Shown piece by piece: positions 50,936 through 59,099 of a stretch of 64,000 nt of DNA. Source of the DNA: Vibrio tubiashii (GTDB taxonomy: Bacteria > Pseudomonadota > Gammaproteobacteria > Enterobacterales > Vibrionaceae); assembly GCF_028551255.1 (NCBI RefSeq), contig NZ_CP117030.1, forward strand, positions 1,116,001 through 1,180,000, in the 5' to 3' direction. Every line of letters starts with the position of its first letter. Within the stretch, counting starts at the first letter, position 1. Below the pieces are notes generated by a model, which saw only the letters and a program-made list of their open reading frames with translations, was not told where the DNA came from and ran no database searches. The translations under genes were made by a program, and so were the position numbers.

Positions 50936-52522
50936 ATGCAAGATATCTCTGTTTCAACCCTCATTGATATGACGATCGGTCTCGCTCGCGGAGACAACGA
51001 TCAAGATAGATTCAACAACCTGCTTGATGCCATTCGTAAATCGATTCAGTGTGACAGTGTCGCGCTACTGTCACGCCAAGGAGACACATTAGTCCCTTTG
51101 GCTCTGCAGGGTTTAACCCGTGACACATTAGGTCGTCGTTTTAAGATAGACGAACATCCACGATTTGCCCGAATCTGTGAGTCGAAAACCGCGGTAAGAT
51201 TTGACGCCGATAGCGATCTTCCTGATCCGTTTGATAATTTGCTCCTCGATTACGAAGGCGATTTACCGATGCACTCGTGTATGGGCTTACCTTTACTCTA
51301 TGCCGACAAACTGCTTGGCGTCTTAACTCTTGATAGTTTAACGCCAGGCGTGTTTGAGCAGTTTCCAACTCGCAGCCTAGACGCACTCTCGGCTATTGCG
51401 GCTTCTACACTAAAAGTCGCGCTCACGGTAAGCCAACTAGAACAACAAGCAAAGCAAACCCAACAACGCTTTGAAGAGCTTAATGAGGACGCTTGGGATC
51501 GTGATGGAGGGGATATCATTGGTGATAGCGTCGCGATGCAAGCTTTGAAGGCCGACATTGAGGTCGTCGCTCCATCCAGTTTCAATATTTTGATTCATGG
51601 TGAAACCGGTGTCGGCAAAGAGCTTGTCGCCCGTAGCCTGCATCATCTATCACCACGTAAAAAACAGCCCTTGGTCTATGTAAACTGTGCCGCTATTCCC
51701 GAAAATTTGGTCGAAAGTGAACTGTTCGGGCACGTTAAAGGCGCCTTTACGGGTGCCGATAAATCTCGTTTAGGTAAGTTTGCCTTAGCCGATGGCGGAA
51801 CACTTTTCTTAGATGAGATTGGTGAGCTTCCTCTCGCGGCACAAAGCAAGATTCTGCGTGCACTGCAAAACAATGAAATCCAACCGGTCGGGCAAGACAA
51901 GGTAGAAACCATCGACGTCCGCGTTTTAGCCGCCACTAACCGAGATCTCAAAGAAGAAGTCTCTGAAGGGCATTTCCGCTCAGATCTCTACCACCGCTTA
52001 AGCGTCTACCCAATTACCGTCCCAGCACTTCGTGAAAGAAATGGCGATATTGTTTTGCTCGCCGGCTATTTTCTGGAGCAAGCAAGACGTAAGCTCGGTA
52101 TTGTCCAGATCAAGCTAGGTAAAGACGCTCAGCTTGTTCTTTCTCGCTACAACTGGCCGGGCAATGTCCGTGAACTTGAACACGTCATCAATCGAGCAGC
52201 ACTCAAAGCACGAGCTCGCGGTAAAAATGGTAAACTGATTACGGTATCAATCGAAGATATCGGTGAACTGCAGTCTATTGTTTCGGGCAACGATACGGCG
52301 CTGGACTCCCCCAATGCCAGCGTGGAGTTAGACATCTCATTGGGTCTACGCGAAGCCACTGAAGAGTATCAACGCAAAATGATCGTTTCGGCCTTAACCG
52401 AGGCGGAGTTTAATTGGGCCAAAGCGGCACGTACACTAAAAACCGATCGCGCCAACCTGACTCGTTTGGCTAAACGCCTTGGTATCGAGGTTACCAAGAA
52501 ACATCAGGTAAAACTTGGCTGA
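50936..52522 (+). CDS. norR: NorR, NO-responsive sigma-54 activator
   Basis: 528 aa from the ATG at 50936, aligning with the E. coli NorR N-terminus; the frame opens at 50840. The GAF domain (about 1-170) has MHSCMGLPL, including the cysteine expected to help hold the non-haem iron. The AAA+ domain has Walker A GETGVGKE at 222-229, the sigma-54-contacting GAFTGA loop at 269-274 and LFLDEIGELP. The C-terminal Fis-type HTH is WAKAARTLKTDRANLTRLAKRLG. Activates hmp from the divergent promoter in response to NO. Confidence 0.94.
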   Translation: MQDISVSTLIDMTIGLARGDNDQDRFNNLLDAIRKSIQCDSVALLSRQGDTLVPLALQGLTRDTLGRRFKIDEHPRFARICESKTAVRFDADSDLPDPFDNLLLDYEGDLPMHSCMGLPLLYADKLLGVLTLDSLTPGVFEQFPTRSLDALSAIAASTLKVALTVSQLEQQAKQTQQRFEELNEDAWDRDGGDIIGDSVAMQALKADIEVVAPSSFNILIHGETGVGKELVARSLHHLSPRKKQPLVYVNCAAIPENLVESELFGHVKGAFTGADKSRLGKFALADGGTLFLDEIGELPLAAQSKILRALQNNEIQPVGQDKVETIDVRVLAATNRDLKEEVSEGHFRSDLYHRLSVYPITVPALRERNGDIVLLAGYFLEQARRKLGIVQIKLGKDAQLVLSRYNWPGNVRELEHVINRAALKARARGKNGKLITVSIEDIGELQSIVSGNDTALDSPNASVELDISLGLREATEEYQRKMIVSALTEAEFNWAKAARTLKTDRANLTRLAKRLGIEVTKKHQVKLG

Positions 52523-52610
52523 GCTTTTAGGATTCAAGAATGATCACATCTCGGTTACAATGCGTAACGTAAATGTCATCTGAAGTTAGAATTATATAAA
52601 TAGGATTGTT

Positions 52611-52970
52611 ATGAAGTTTATCCGCTGGTTTTTAGGACGCGTTATCCTACTGCTCAACTTTGTCTTCTCACCAAAAGGGGTTAAGCGCTCAAGCGAAGCC
52701 CAGCAAGAGGTAGACACCAAAGCACAGTCACTTGCACTGTATCAGTTTGAAGCGTGTCCGTTCTGTGTAAAAGTGCGCCGAGCAATGAAGCGTCAATCGG
52801 TTAAATTTGACCTTCGTGATGCTAAGAACGATCAGACGCACCGCTCAGAACTTGAAGTAGGTGGTGGAAAAGTAAAAGTCCCTTGTCTAAGAATTGAAAA
52901 GGACGGAGACGTACAATGGATGTATGAGTCTTCGGATATTGTCGCGTACTTGGAGAAAGAGTTCGCATAA
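52611..52970 (+). CDS. Membrane-anchored glutaredoxin-like protein
   Basis: 119 aa. A hydrophobic N-terminal helix (FIRWFLGRVILLLNFVF) probably anchors it in the inner membrane. A thioredoxin fold follows, with redox motif CPFC at 49-52, cis-proline in KVKVPCLRI and a C-terminal glutathione-S-transferase-like SSDIVAYLEKEF. The basic residues after the helix suggest the domain is cytoplasmic. AGGATTGTT precedes the ATG. A HAD hydrolase starts 15 bases downstream, so they are probably one operon. Confidence 0.87.
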   Translation: MKFIRWFLGRVILLLNFVFSPKGVKRSSEAQQEVDTKAQSLALYQFEACPFCVKVRRAMKRQSVKFDLRDAKNDQTHRSELEVGGGKVKVPCLRIEKDGDVQWMYESSDIVAYLEKEFA

Positions 52971-52985
52971 ACAGAAGGATTGTCT

Positions 52986-53597
52986 ATGTCACATGTACCA
53001 TTGAATATTCGCGATATCAAAGCCATTGTTTTTGATTTGGATAATACTCTGGTGAGTTCTGACATGGACTTCCGTTGGCTAAGAGAGCAAATCGGCTGCC
53101 CGCTCGATAAAGACTTGCTCTCTTTTGTCGACCAGTTGGACTGTGAGCAAACCTCTCAACAAGCCAACGAGCTAATTCTCCAGCATGAGTTAGATGACGC
53201 CAATTCATCACACCCTATGCCCGGATGCCAGTCTCTGATTGAGTTTATCCACTCTAATCAGCTCTTAACTGCCATTATTACGCGCAACTGTGCCCAAGCC
53301 GCAGAGCAAAAAGTCTCTCACAACGAACTCAAAATCCCGCGTATCATCACCCGAGAGCATTTTCCCCCCAAACCTGCTCCCGATTCATTGGTATCTCTCG
53401 CAGATGAGTGGAACTTAGAACGTCATCAAATCCTGTATGTCGGTGATTATCTGTATGACTTGCAAGCTGCCTTTAATGCAGAAATGCCCTCTTGTTTACT
53501 AACACATGGCAAGCCTACAGAATTTTCGGCGCACGCCTCTTTGATCGTTGAGCACCTGCATGATTTAGAACAAGCGTTTGCTCCATTTCACCAATAG
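52986..53597 (+). CDS. HAD-superfamily hydrolase
   Basis: 203 aa from the ATG at 52986, which has AAGGA 6 bases before it; a TTG at 52980 is in frame. HAD motif I is VFDLDNTLVSSDMDF, motif II is AIITRN, the lysine is in PPKPAPDS and motif IV is YVGDYLYDLQAA. The small helical cap matches phosphoglycolate-phosphatase/beta-phosphoglucomutase-type members. Substrate unknown. It is probably co-transcribed with the glutaredoxin-like gene. Confidence 0.88.
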   Translation: MSHVPLNIRDIKAIVFDLDNTLVSSDMDFRWLREQIGCPLDKDLLSFVDQLDCEQTSQQANELILQHELDDANSSHPMPGCQSLIEFIHSNQLLTAIITRNCAQAAEQKVSHNELKIPRIITREHFPPKPAPDSLVSLADEWNLERHQILYVGDYLYDLQAAFNAEMPSCLLTHGKPTEFSAHASLIVEHLHDLEQAFAPFHQ

Positions 53598-53688
53598 ATC
53601 GCATTAGTGGCGTAAATACAATCACTGTGTAACAATTAGTTTCTGTGCCCAATTTCGAGAAATGGCCTTCCAATCAGCGAGATAGTCT

Positions 53689-54303
53689 ATGTCTGAAAAC
53701 AAAGTTCTTGTCCTTTACGCTCACCCTTCACCTCAACGCTCTGAAGTGAATCAACACCTCTTTAAAGCAGCAAAAAAGGTTGAAGGCGTTACGGTTGTCG
53801 ATCTTTACCATGAGTACCCGACCTATCACATCAACATAGATAAAGAGCAGCAAAGGTTAACTGACCATGATGTGATCATTTTCCAGTTTCCCCTCTACTG
53901 GTACTCAACGCCTGCCATTTTAAAAGAGTGGCAAGATCTGGTTCTAGAATATGGGTTCGCCTACGGACATGACGGCACTGCGCTACATGGCAAAAAGTTC
54001 CTCTGCTCTCTCTCTGCAGGAGGTAAAGCGGATGCCTACCAAACCGATGGCTACAACCACTTTACGATTCGCGAGTTGCTCCATCCGTTGGAGCAAATGG
54101 CAACGCTAACAGGCATGCAATACCTCGCACCCTTTGCACTGTTTGGTGCGCGTACTGCTCAAGAAGATGGACGAGTGAAATCGCACGTTGAAAACTGGTC
54201 AAGCTTGCTAACCAAACTCGTCGCCAACGAGATAGATTTCGAACAAGCGAGTAAACCAGAAAAACTCAATCATTATCTCGCCACATTAGTGAAAGAGGAC
54301 TAA
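53689..54303 (+). CDS. KefF/KefG-type ancillary NAD(P)H oxidoreductase
   Basis: 204 aa flavodoxin-fold quinone reductase. VLVLYAHPSPQRSEVNQHL is the FMN/FAD-binding start, FQFPLYWYSTPAILKEWQDLV is the active-site segment, and GKKFLCSLSAGG follows. In E. coli such proteins (KefF, KefG) bind and activate the Kef antiporter. The antiporter gene starts 2 bases after this stop, which supports that role. Confidence 0.92.
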   Translation: MSENKVLVLYAHPSPQRSEVNQHLFKAAKKVEGVTVVDLYHEYPTYHINIDKEQQRLTDHDVIIFQFPLYWYSTPAILKEWQDLVLEYGFAYGHDGTALHGKKFLCSLSAGGKADAYQTDGYNHFTIRELLHPLEQMATLTGMQYLAPFALFGARTAQEDGRVKSHVENWSSLLTKLVANEIDFEQASKPEKLNHYLATLVKED

Positions 54304-54305
54304 GC

Positions 54306-56225
54306 ATGACAGGTTACTTTCTCCAAGCCTTTATTTACCTCGTAGCGGCTGTGATTGCTGTGCCTATCGCCAAACGATTAGGGTTAGGTTCGGTTCTTGG
54401 TTATCTCATCGCGGGCGTCATTATCGGCCCGATTATTGGGCTAGTAGGCGAAGAAACCACAACCATTCAACACTTCGCTGAGTTTGGTGTTGTGATGATG
54501 CTGTTCTTAGTCGGTCTTGAGCTAGAACCTAAGATGCTATGGTCGATGCGTAACCGTCTATTGGGCCTTGGAGGCCTGCAAGTTGGCGGTACAACCGCAG
54601 TTGTTATGGCCATTGCTCTATACTTCGAGCAGCCGTGGACGATAGCGTTAGCAATAGGCTTAATCTTTGCGCTTTCATCAACTGCGATCGTTCTACAAAC
54701 TTTTAATGAAAAAGGCTTAACGAAAACTGAAGGCGGACAGAACGCATTTTCTGTTCTGCTATTCCAAGATATCGCCGTTATTCCGATGCTGGCGTTTATT
54801 CCGCTACTTGCTTTGCCCGAGTTAGTCGAACAGGCGCAAAATGCCGTGGGCAACGCCGCAGACCACCATGAAGAGTTAAGTTTAGTCGCAGGCCTACCAG
54901 GCTGGGCCTATGGTTTGGTCATCATCGCTTCTATAGTGGGATTAGTCATTGGCGGCCACTTCTTAAGTCGCCCTCTGTTTCGTTTCGTCGCCAGCTCAGG
55001 CCTACGAGAAATATTTACCGCTACAGCGCTGATGTTAGTAGTAGGGATAGCGGCATTAATGAGCTTAGTCGGGCTTTCTCCGGCACTAGGCACATTCTTG
55101 GCGGGTGTCGTGCTTGCCAACAGTGAGTTCCGCCATGAGCTTGAGTCTAATATCGATCCATTTAAAGGGCTTCTGCTTGGGCTATTCTTTATCACTGTTG
55201 GCGCAGGCATCAATTTCGGCATTTTATTCAATGACTTTGCGCTTATCATTGGCTTGACGATTGGAGTCATGCTGCTCAAAGCACTCGTCCTCTATGCTCT
55301 AGCATTTATTTTCCGCATCAAGAATAGTGACCGTTGGCTGTTTACTCTCAGTCTTGCTCAAGCGGGTGAATTTGGATTTGTGCTGCTTAGCTTTACCGTG
55401 CAAAACCATGTTATTCCGCAAGATATCGCTCAAACGCTTTCGCTCGTTGTAGCGCTGTCTATGTTCCTTACACCGGGACTGTTCATTCTATTCGATAAGG
55501 TGATCTTACCGCGCTTTGAACAGCAATCGAATGATCAAGAAGCCGATACCATTGAAGAGCAAGGCACTGTGATTATTGCGGGGATTGGGCGCTTTGGTCA
55601 GATTGTTAACCGCCTATTGGTTGCCAACGGGATTAAAACGGTCGTCCTTGATCAACAAGCGGCGCAAGTTGATGTTATGCGACAAATCAATACTAAAGCC
55701 TACTTTGGTGATGCTAGCAGACCTGACTTACTCCATACCGCAGGGATTGAAGACGCGGCGATGATCGTTATCGCTATCGACAATCCAGACACAAGCGTTG
55801 AGCTGACCAAGTACGTGAAACATACCTATCCGAAAGTGAAGGTGTTAGCGCGCGCCTTTGACCGCGGCCATGGCTATCTACTGAGACAATCTGGGGCTGA
55901 TATTGTCGAACTTGAGACTTATCACTCAGCTTTAGAACTCGGTGCACACGCGATGCGTTCTTTGAACTACCATCCATTTACTGTAGAGCAGCAAAAATCA
56001 GCGTATAAACGCGTTGAAGACAAAAAGTCTGACATCCTGTACCAAGCTTGGGAAGATGACTCTGAAGGTGAACGCTTTGATAATAACTATCGTAAACTGT
56101 TTATGCACCTTGAAGAGCAAATCAAACTGGCGATACAAGCTGACCGCAGCGACCGCCATGAAGGTGGAGAACGAGGCTGGACTCCTCCTCCCAAAGGGTA
56201 TGCGGATGAGTTTAAAGAAGAGTAA
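54306..56225 (+). CDS. KefB/KefC-type K+/H+ antiporter (CPA2)
   Basis: 639 aa. About 12 membrane helices fill residues 1-390, with the CPA2 features LIAGVIIGP, FGVVMMLFLVGLELEPKMLW and LSPALGTFLAGVVLANSEFRHELESNIDPFKGLLLGLFFITVGAGI. A cytosolic RCK/TrkA-N domain begins with IAGIGRFGQIVNRLL (about 418). Kef systems export K+ and acidify the cytoplasm when electrophiles form glutathione adducts. GAGGA is 6 bases before the start and overlaps the end of the ancillary gene. KefB versus KefC is not decidable. Confidence 0.93.
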   Translation: MTGYFLQAFIYLVAAVIAVPIAKRLGLGSVLGYLIAGVIIGPIIGLVGEETTTIQHFAEFGVVMMLFLVGLELEPKMLWSMRNRLLGLGGLQVGGTTAVVMAIALYFEQPWTIALAIGLIFALSSTAIVLQTFNEKGLTKTEGGQNAFSVLLFQDIAVIPMLAFIPLLALPELVEQAQNAVGNAADHHEELSLVAGLPGWAYGLVIIASIVGLVIGGHFLSRPLFRFVASSGLREIFTATALMLVVGIAALMSLVGLSPALGTFLAGVVLANSEFRHELESNIDPFKGLLLGLFFITVGAGINFGILFNDFALIIGLTIGVMLLKALVLYALAFIFRIKNSDRWLFTLSLAQAGEFGFVLLSFTVQNHVIPQDIAQTLSLVVALSMFLTPGLFILFDKVILPRFEQQSNDQEADTIEEQGTVIIAGIGRFGQIVNRLLVANGIKTVVLDQQAAQVDVMRQINTKAYFGDASRPDLLHTAGIEDAAMIVIAIDNPDTSVELTKYVKHTYPKVKVLARAFDRGHGYLLRQSGADIVELETYHSALELGAHAMRSLNYHPFTVEQQKSAYKRVEDKKSDILYQAWEDDSEGERFDNNYRKLFMHLEEQIKLAIQADRSDRHEGGERGWTPPPKGYADEFKEE

Positions 56226-56295
56226 TTTTCCTGTTTTTCTAGATTTAGACTTGAATTCTTACACCGCAGTAACGATGTAACAGTAACTTGAATGA

Positions 56296-56326
56296 AAACC
56301 GAGGCATCAAGCCTCGGTTTGTCTTT
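56296..56326 (+). terminator. Terminator after the kef operon
   Basis: 10-bp stem AAACCGAGGC / GCCTCGGTTT with loop ATCAA and T-rich GTCTTTAT after it. Confidence 0.85.
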
Positions 56327-56489
56327 ATACCAATCAGGATAAATAGATGACCAGATAATTGCGCAGGGAAAATCGCTCAGAGCAAGGCATAGATTGCAGC
56401 TAGCTAGTTGACCTACCTACAAAATCTATAACGATGCTATCAGCGATTTTAACTAGCAAGAATGACCAGATATTTATTCTGGTTGGTAT
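56327..56489. repeat. Vibrio-type palindromic repeat element
   Basis: 163 bases bounded by 19-bp imperfect inverted repeats (ATACCAATCAGGATAAATA at 56327-56345; complement at 56471-56489 with two differences). Nested inverted segments include AAAATCGCT (from 56369) with AGCGATTTT (to 56450). It has no ORF and lies between the kef terminator and the MATE gene. It differs from the element at 7646 in ends and interior. This is the form of small dispersed repeats in Vibrio and Shewanella-type genomes. Confidence 0.7.
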
Positions 56490-56519
56490 TACAACTGGTG
56501 AAATAAACTAAGCTCAATT

Positions 56520-57857
56520 ATGACTGTAACGACACAAGAAACATCCCCTTCGCTGGGGCAACAGCTATTCAAAATGACCTGGCCAATGCTCTTTGGCGTG
56601 TTGTCTATTATGAGTTTCCAATTGGTAGATAGTGCGTTCATCGGTCAGTTGGGTATTCTGCCTCTTGCGGCACAAGGTTTTACCCTGCCAATTCAGATGG
56701 TGATCATCGGTATTCAGGTTGGTCTGGGTATCGCGACAACCGCTGTGATTGCCAAAGCCATTGGAGCAAATCAAGAGCGCTATGCTAAACAACTCGGTGG
56801 CCTCGTGATTGCGATGGGAAGTATTGGTGTCGCGCTATTTTCAGTCATTATTTATCTGCTGCGTGAACCGATTCTGTCTCTTCTTAGTGCTCCGGATAGT
56901 GTTCTTCCTATCATTGATAGCTATTGGATTTACTGGCTAGTCAGTGCTTGGGTGGGTGCAGTGCTCTATTTCCTTTACAGCGTATGTCGTGCCAACGGTA
57001 ATACCATGTTGCCTGGCACCATGATGATGGTCACCAGCCTTCTCAACTTAATCCTCGATCCTATCTTTATTTTCACTCTAGATATGGGGATCAACGGAGC
57101 GGCTATTGCCACCATTTTGGCCTTTGGTATCGGTATTTTGATTGTCGCACCTAAGGTGACGCGTAAGCATTGGATGAGTTTCGATTGGAGCGATTTGAAT
57201 GCGGTTAAAAGCGTGCGCTCGATTGGTAACATCATGGGCCCAGCAATGATCAGTCAATTGCTGCCGCCACTCTCATCGATGTTAGCCACAAAGCTCCTCG
57301 CTAGCTACGGCACAGCAGCCGTTGCAGCATGGGCACTCGGGTCTCGCTATGAATTCTTTGCGATTGTCTCGGTGCTTGCCCTGACCATGTCAATGCCGCC
57401 TATGGTTGGTAAGCTACTCGGTGGGAACAATTTGGCCGACATTCGTAAACTTGTGGTGATTGCGTGTAAATTCGTTATCGGTTTTCAAATCGTTATCGCG
57501 GCGATCACCTTACTTACCTCTGATTGGCTCGCATTACTAATGACCAGCGAAGCAGAAGTAGAAACCATCCTAAACTACCACCTGATGATCGTACCATTTA
57601 GCTTGGGGCCTTTGGGCATCTGCATGCTGATGGTTTCAATTTCAAACGCACTTGGCAAATCCTATACCGCCCTGACTATCTCAGCTCTACGTCTGTTTGC
57701 CTTTTTCCTACCTTGCTTGTGGTTAGGTGCGCAGCTAGGAGGGATTCAAGGTCTGTTTTGGGGCGCATTCGGCGGCAATATCCTAGCGGGCATATGCGCT
57801 TGGTCTATGTACCAAAGAGCATTAGGCCAAATTGAAACTAAGCTACAATCTGCATAA
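56520..57857 (+). CDS. MATE-family efflux transporter
   Basis: 445 aa with 12 hydrophobic helices in two MatE repeats. Repeat 1 has MTWPMLFGVLSIMSFQLVDSAFIGQLG, and repeat 2 begins near SIGNIMGPAMISQLLPPLSSMLATKLLASYG. Members export cationic drugs or metabolites in exchange for Na+ or H+. The start at 56520 has no clear ribosome-binding site; it lies 30 bases from the palindromic repeat, which may lie in its leader or promoter. Substrate unknown. Confidence 0.9.
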   Translation: MTVTTQETSPSLGQQLFKMTWPMLFGVLSIMSFQLVDSAFIGQLGILPLAAQGFTLPIQMVIIGIQVGLGIATTAVIAKAIGANQERYAKQLGGLVIAMGSIGVALFSVIIYLLREPILSLLSAPDSVLPIIDSYWIYWLVSAWVGAVLYFLYSVCRANGNTMLPGTMMMVTSLLNLILDPIFIFTLDMGINGAAIATILAFGIGILIVAPKVTRKHWMSFDWSDLNAVKSVRSIGNIMGPAMISQLLPPLSSMLATKLLASYGTAAVAAWALGSRYEFFAIVSVLALTMSMPPMVGKLLGGNNLADIRKLVVIACKFVIGFQIVIAAITLLTSDWLALLMTSEAEVETILNYHLMIVPFSLGPLGICMLMVSISNALGKSYTALTISALRLFAFFLPCLWLGAQLGGIQGLFWGAFGGNILAGICAWSMYQRALGQIETKLQSA

Positions 57858-57919
57858 TTTGTTGATTGCAATCTAAAGCATATGTCGATAGTCTAAAAAC
57901 TCATCACATAGGAATAATT

Positions 57920-57976
57920 ATGACATTCACGTTTACCTACCTTTGGCTCCTTCTCCTCAATGCCTGTAGCCGGTAG
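57920..57976 (+). CDS. Putative leader peptide of a translational attenuator
   Basis: 18-codon ORF, MTFTFTYLWLLLLNACSR, with AGGA 6 bases before its ATG. It is rich in aromatic and leucine residues (LLLL) and ends 11 bases before the first of three alternative hairpins that lead into the EamA gene at 58064. Its size, position and strong ribosome-binding site are those of regulatory leader peptides. Which residue or ligand stalls the ribosome, if any, is unknown. Confidence 0.6.
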   Translation: MTFTFTYLWLLLLNACSR

Positions 57977-57987
57977 ATAACCTCCTG

Positions 57988-58062
57988 TCTGGCTGCGAGA
58001 AACGTAGCCAGAACACCACTTTTCTCGTAGCCCTCCACTCTTTAAAGTAAGGATACGAGAAA
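57988..58062 (+). promoter_or_regulatory. Three mutually exclusive hairpins controlling the EamA start region
   Basis: Stem A pairs TCTGGCT (57988-57994) plus GCG with CGT plus AGCCAGA (58006-58012). Stem B pairs GGCTGCGAGAAA (57991-58002) with TTTCTCGTAGCC (58021-58032), 12 bp with one G-U. Stem C pairs TTTCTCGTA (58021-58029) with TACGAGAAA (58054-58062), 9 bp perfect, holding the AAGGA ribosome-binding site in its loop and ending one base before the ATG. B excludes both A and C, so the RNA can switch between A plus C (start closed) and B (start open). Confidence 0.65.
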
Positions 58063-58063
58063 C

Positions 58064-58978
58064 ATGACTGAAGAAGCACACGTCGCCCCCTCCTCAAGCT
58101 CACCCATCTCTCAAGTTGGAATCTTGCTTGCGCTAGCAGGTTGCATTCTTTTTTCGATAAAACCCGTTTTGGTCAAAGTTGCCTACCAATATGGTGGCGA
58201 CGCAACCTCTATTATGACTCTGCGGGCGTTTAGCTCTCTTCCACTCTACCTACTTATGCTCGTTTACCTTTGCACAAAATCTGAAAACCGAAGTAAAGTT
58301 AAACAACATGCCTTTAAAGCTGCTGCTATTGGTGTGATGGGCTACTACGTTGCAAGCTTCCTTGATATTGCCGCGCTGGAGTTTATTACCGCCCAGCTAG
58401 AACGATTATTGATCTTCTTGTTTCCTACTTTTGTCGTGCTGATCAGTTGGGCCTTGTATCAGCAAAAACCAAGCCGCACCGTCATCGTCTCTGCGTTGAT
58501 TGGTTACCTAGGGATCAGTTTTATTGTTGTTCATGACTTTAACACTCTAGGTCAATCCGTGCTTCTTGGCAGCTTACTCGCTATAGGTTCAGCACTGGTG
58601 TTCGCGTTTTATCTCGTATGGAGCAAGCCACTTATCGGCCACCTTGGTAGCTCACTGTTTACAAGTATTGGTATGGGGAGCGCCGGGGTGGCTATTTTGG
58701 TTCACTTAGCGTTGAGCGGCGCCGATATTGCGACTTGGAGCCAAGAGCTAATCGTAACTGGTGTACTACTTGGCATATTCTGTACTGTGTTGCCTTCGTA
58801 TTTGGTCGCTGCCGCGATGGCAAGGCTGACACCAACGACCTTGAGCCTAACAAGTAATATAGGCCCAGGAATTACCGCTGGAATGGCGGTCGTGGTACTC
58901 GATGAAGTGTTTACGATCTGGCATGCACTGGGGCTTGTTCTTGTCGTCGTGTCGGTTTACACCTTAAATAAAAAGTAA
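58064..58978 (+). CDS. EamA/DMT-family transporter under leader control
   Basis: 304 aa with ten hydrophobic helices in two EamA repeats (QVGILLALAGCILFSIKPVLVKVAY; TTLSLTSNIGPGITAGMAVVVLDEVFTIWHALGLVLVV). EamA proteins export or import amino acids, nucleosides, drugs and other small molecules. AAGGA lies 10 bases before the ATG but is enclosed by hairpin C of the upstream element, so translation initiation is probably regulated. It follows a MATE pump gene by 206 bases on the same strand. Confidence 0.9.
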   Translation: MTEEAHVAPSSSSPISQVGILLALAGCILFSIKPVLVKVAYQYGGDATSIMTLRAFSSLPLYLLMLVYLCTKSENRSKVKQHAFKAAAIGVMGYYVASFLDIAALEFITAQLERLLIFLFPTFVVLISWALYQQKPSRTVIVSALIGYLGISFIVVHDFNTLGQSVLLGSLLAIGSALVFAFYLVWSKPLIGHLGSSLFTSIGMGSAGVAILVHLALSGADIATWSQELIVTGVLLGIFCTVLPSYLVAAAMARLTPTTLSLTSNIGPGITAGMAVVVLDEVFTIWHALGLVLVVVSVYTLNKK

Positions 58979-59099
58979 ACCTGCACCAAATTTTGCTGAA
59001 TCATTCGAATCGTTTGTCCAACACGCTCAAATTCGTCAGGTGACCTGAGCTAAATAACATCGTATGATTCAGCTTATCTATTTTTCAGACACTTATATC

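Noticed and set aside
59064..59099. ATG at 59064 as the start of the second EamA transporter
   Set aside because: It lies within an inverted-repeat arm and adds 12 residues not expected before the first EamA helix; 59100 fits the family better, although neither has a good ribosome-binding site.
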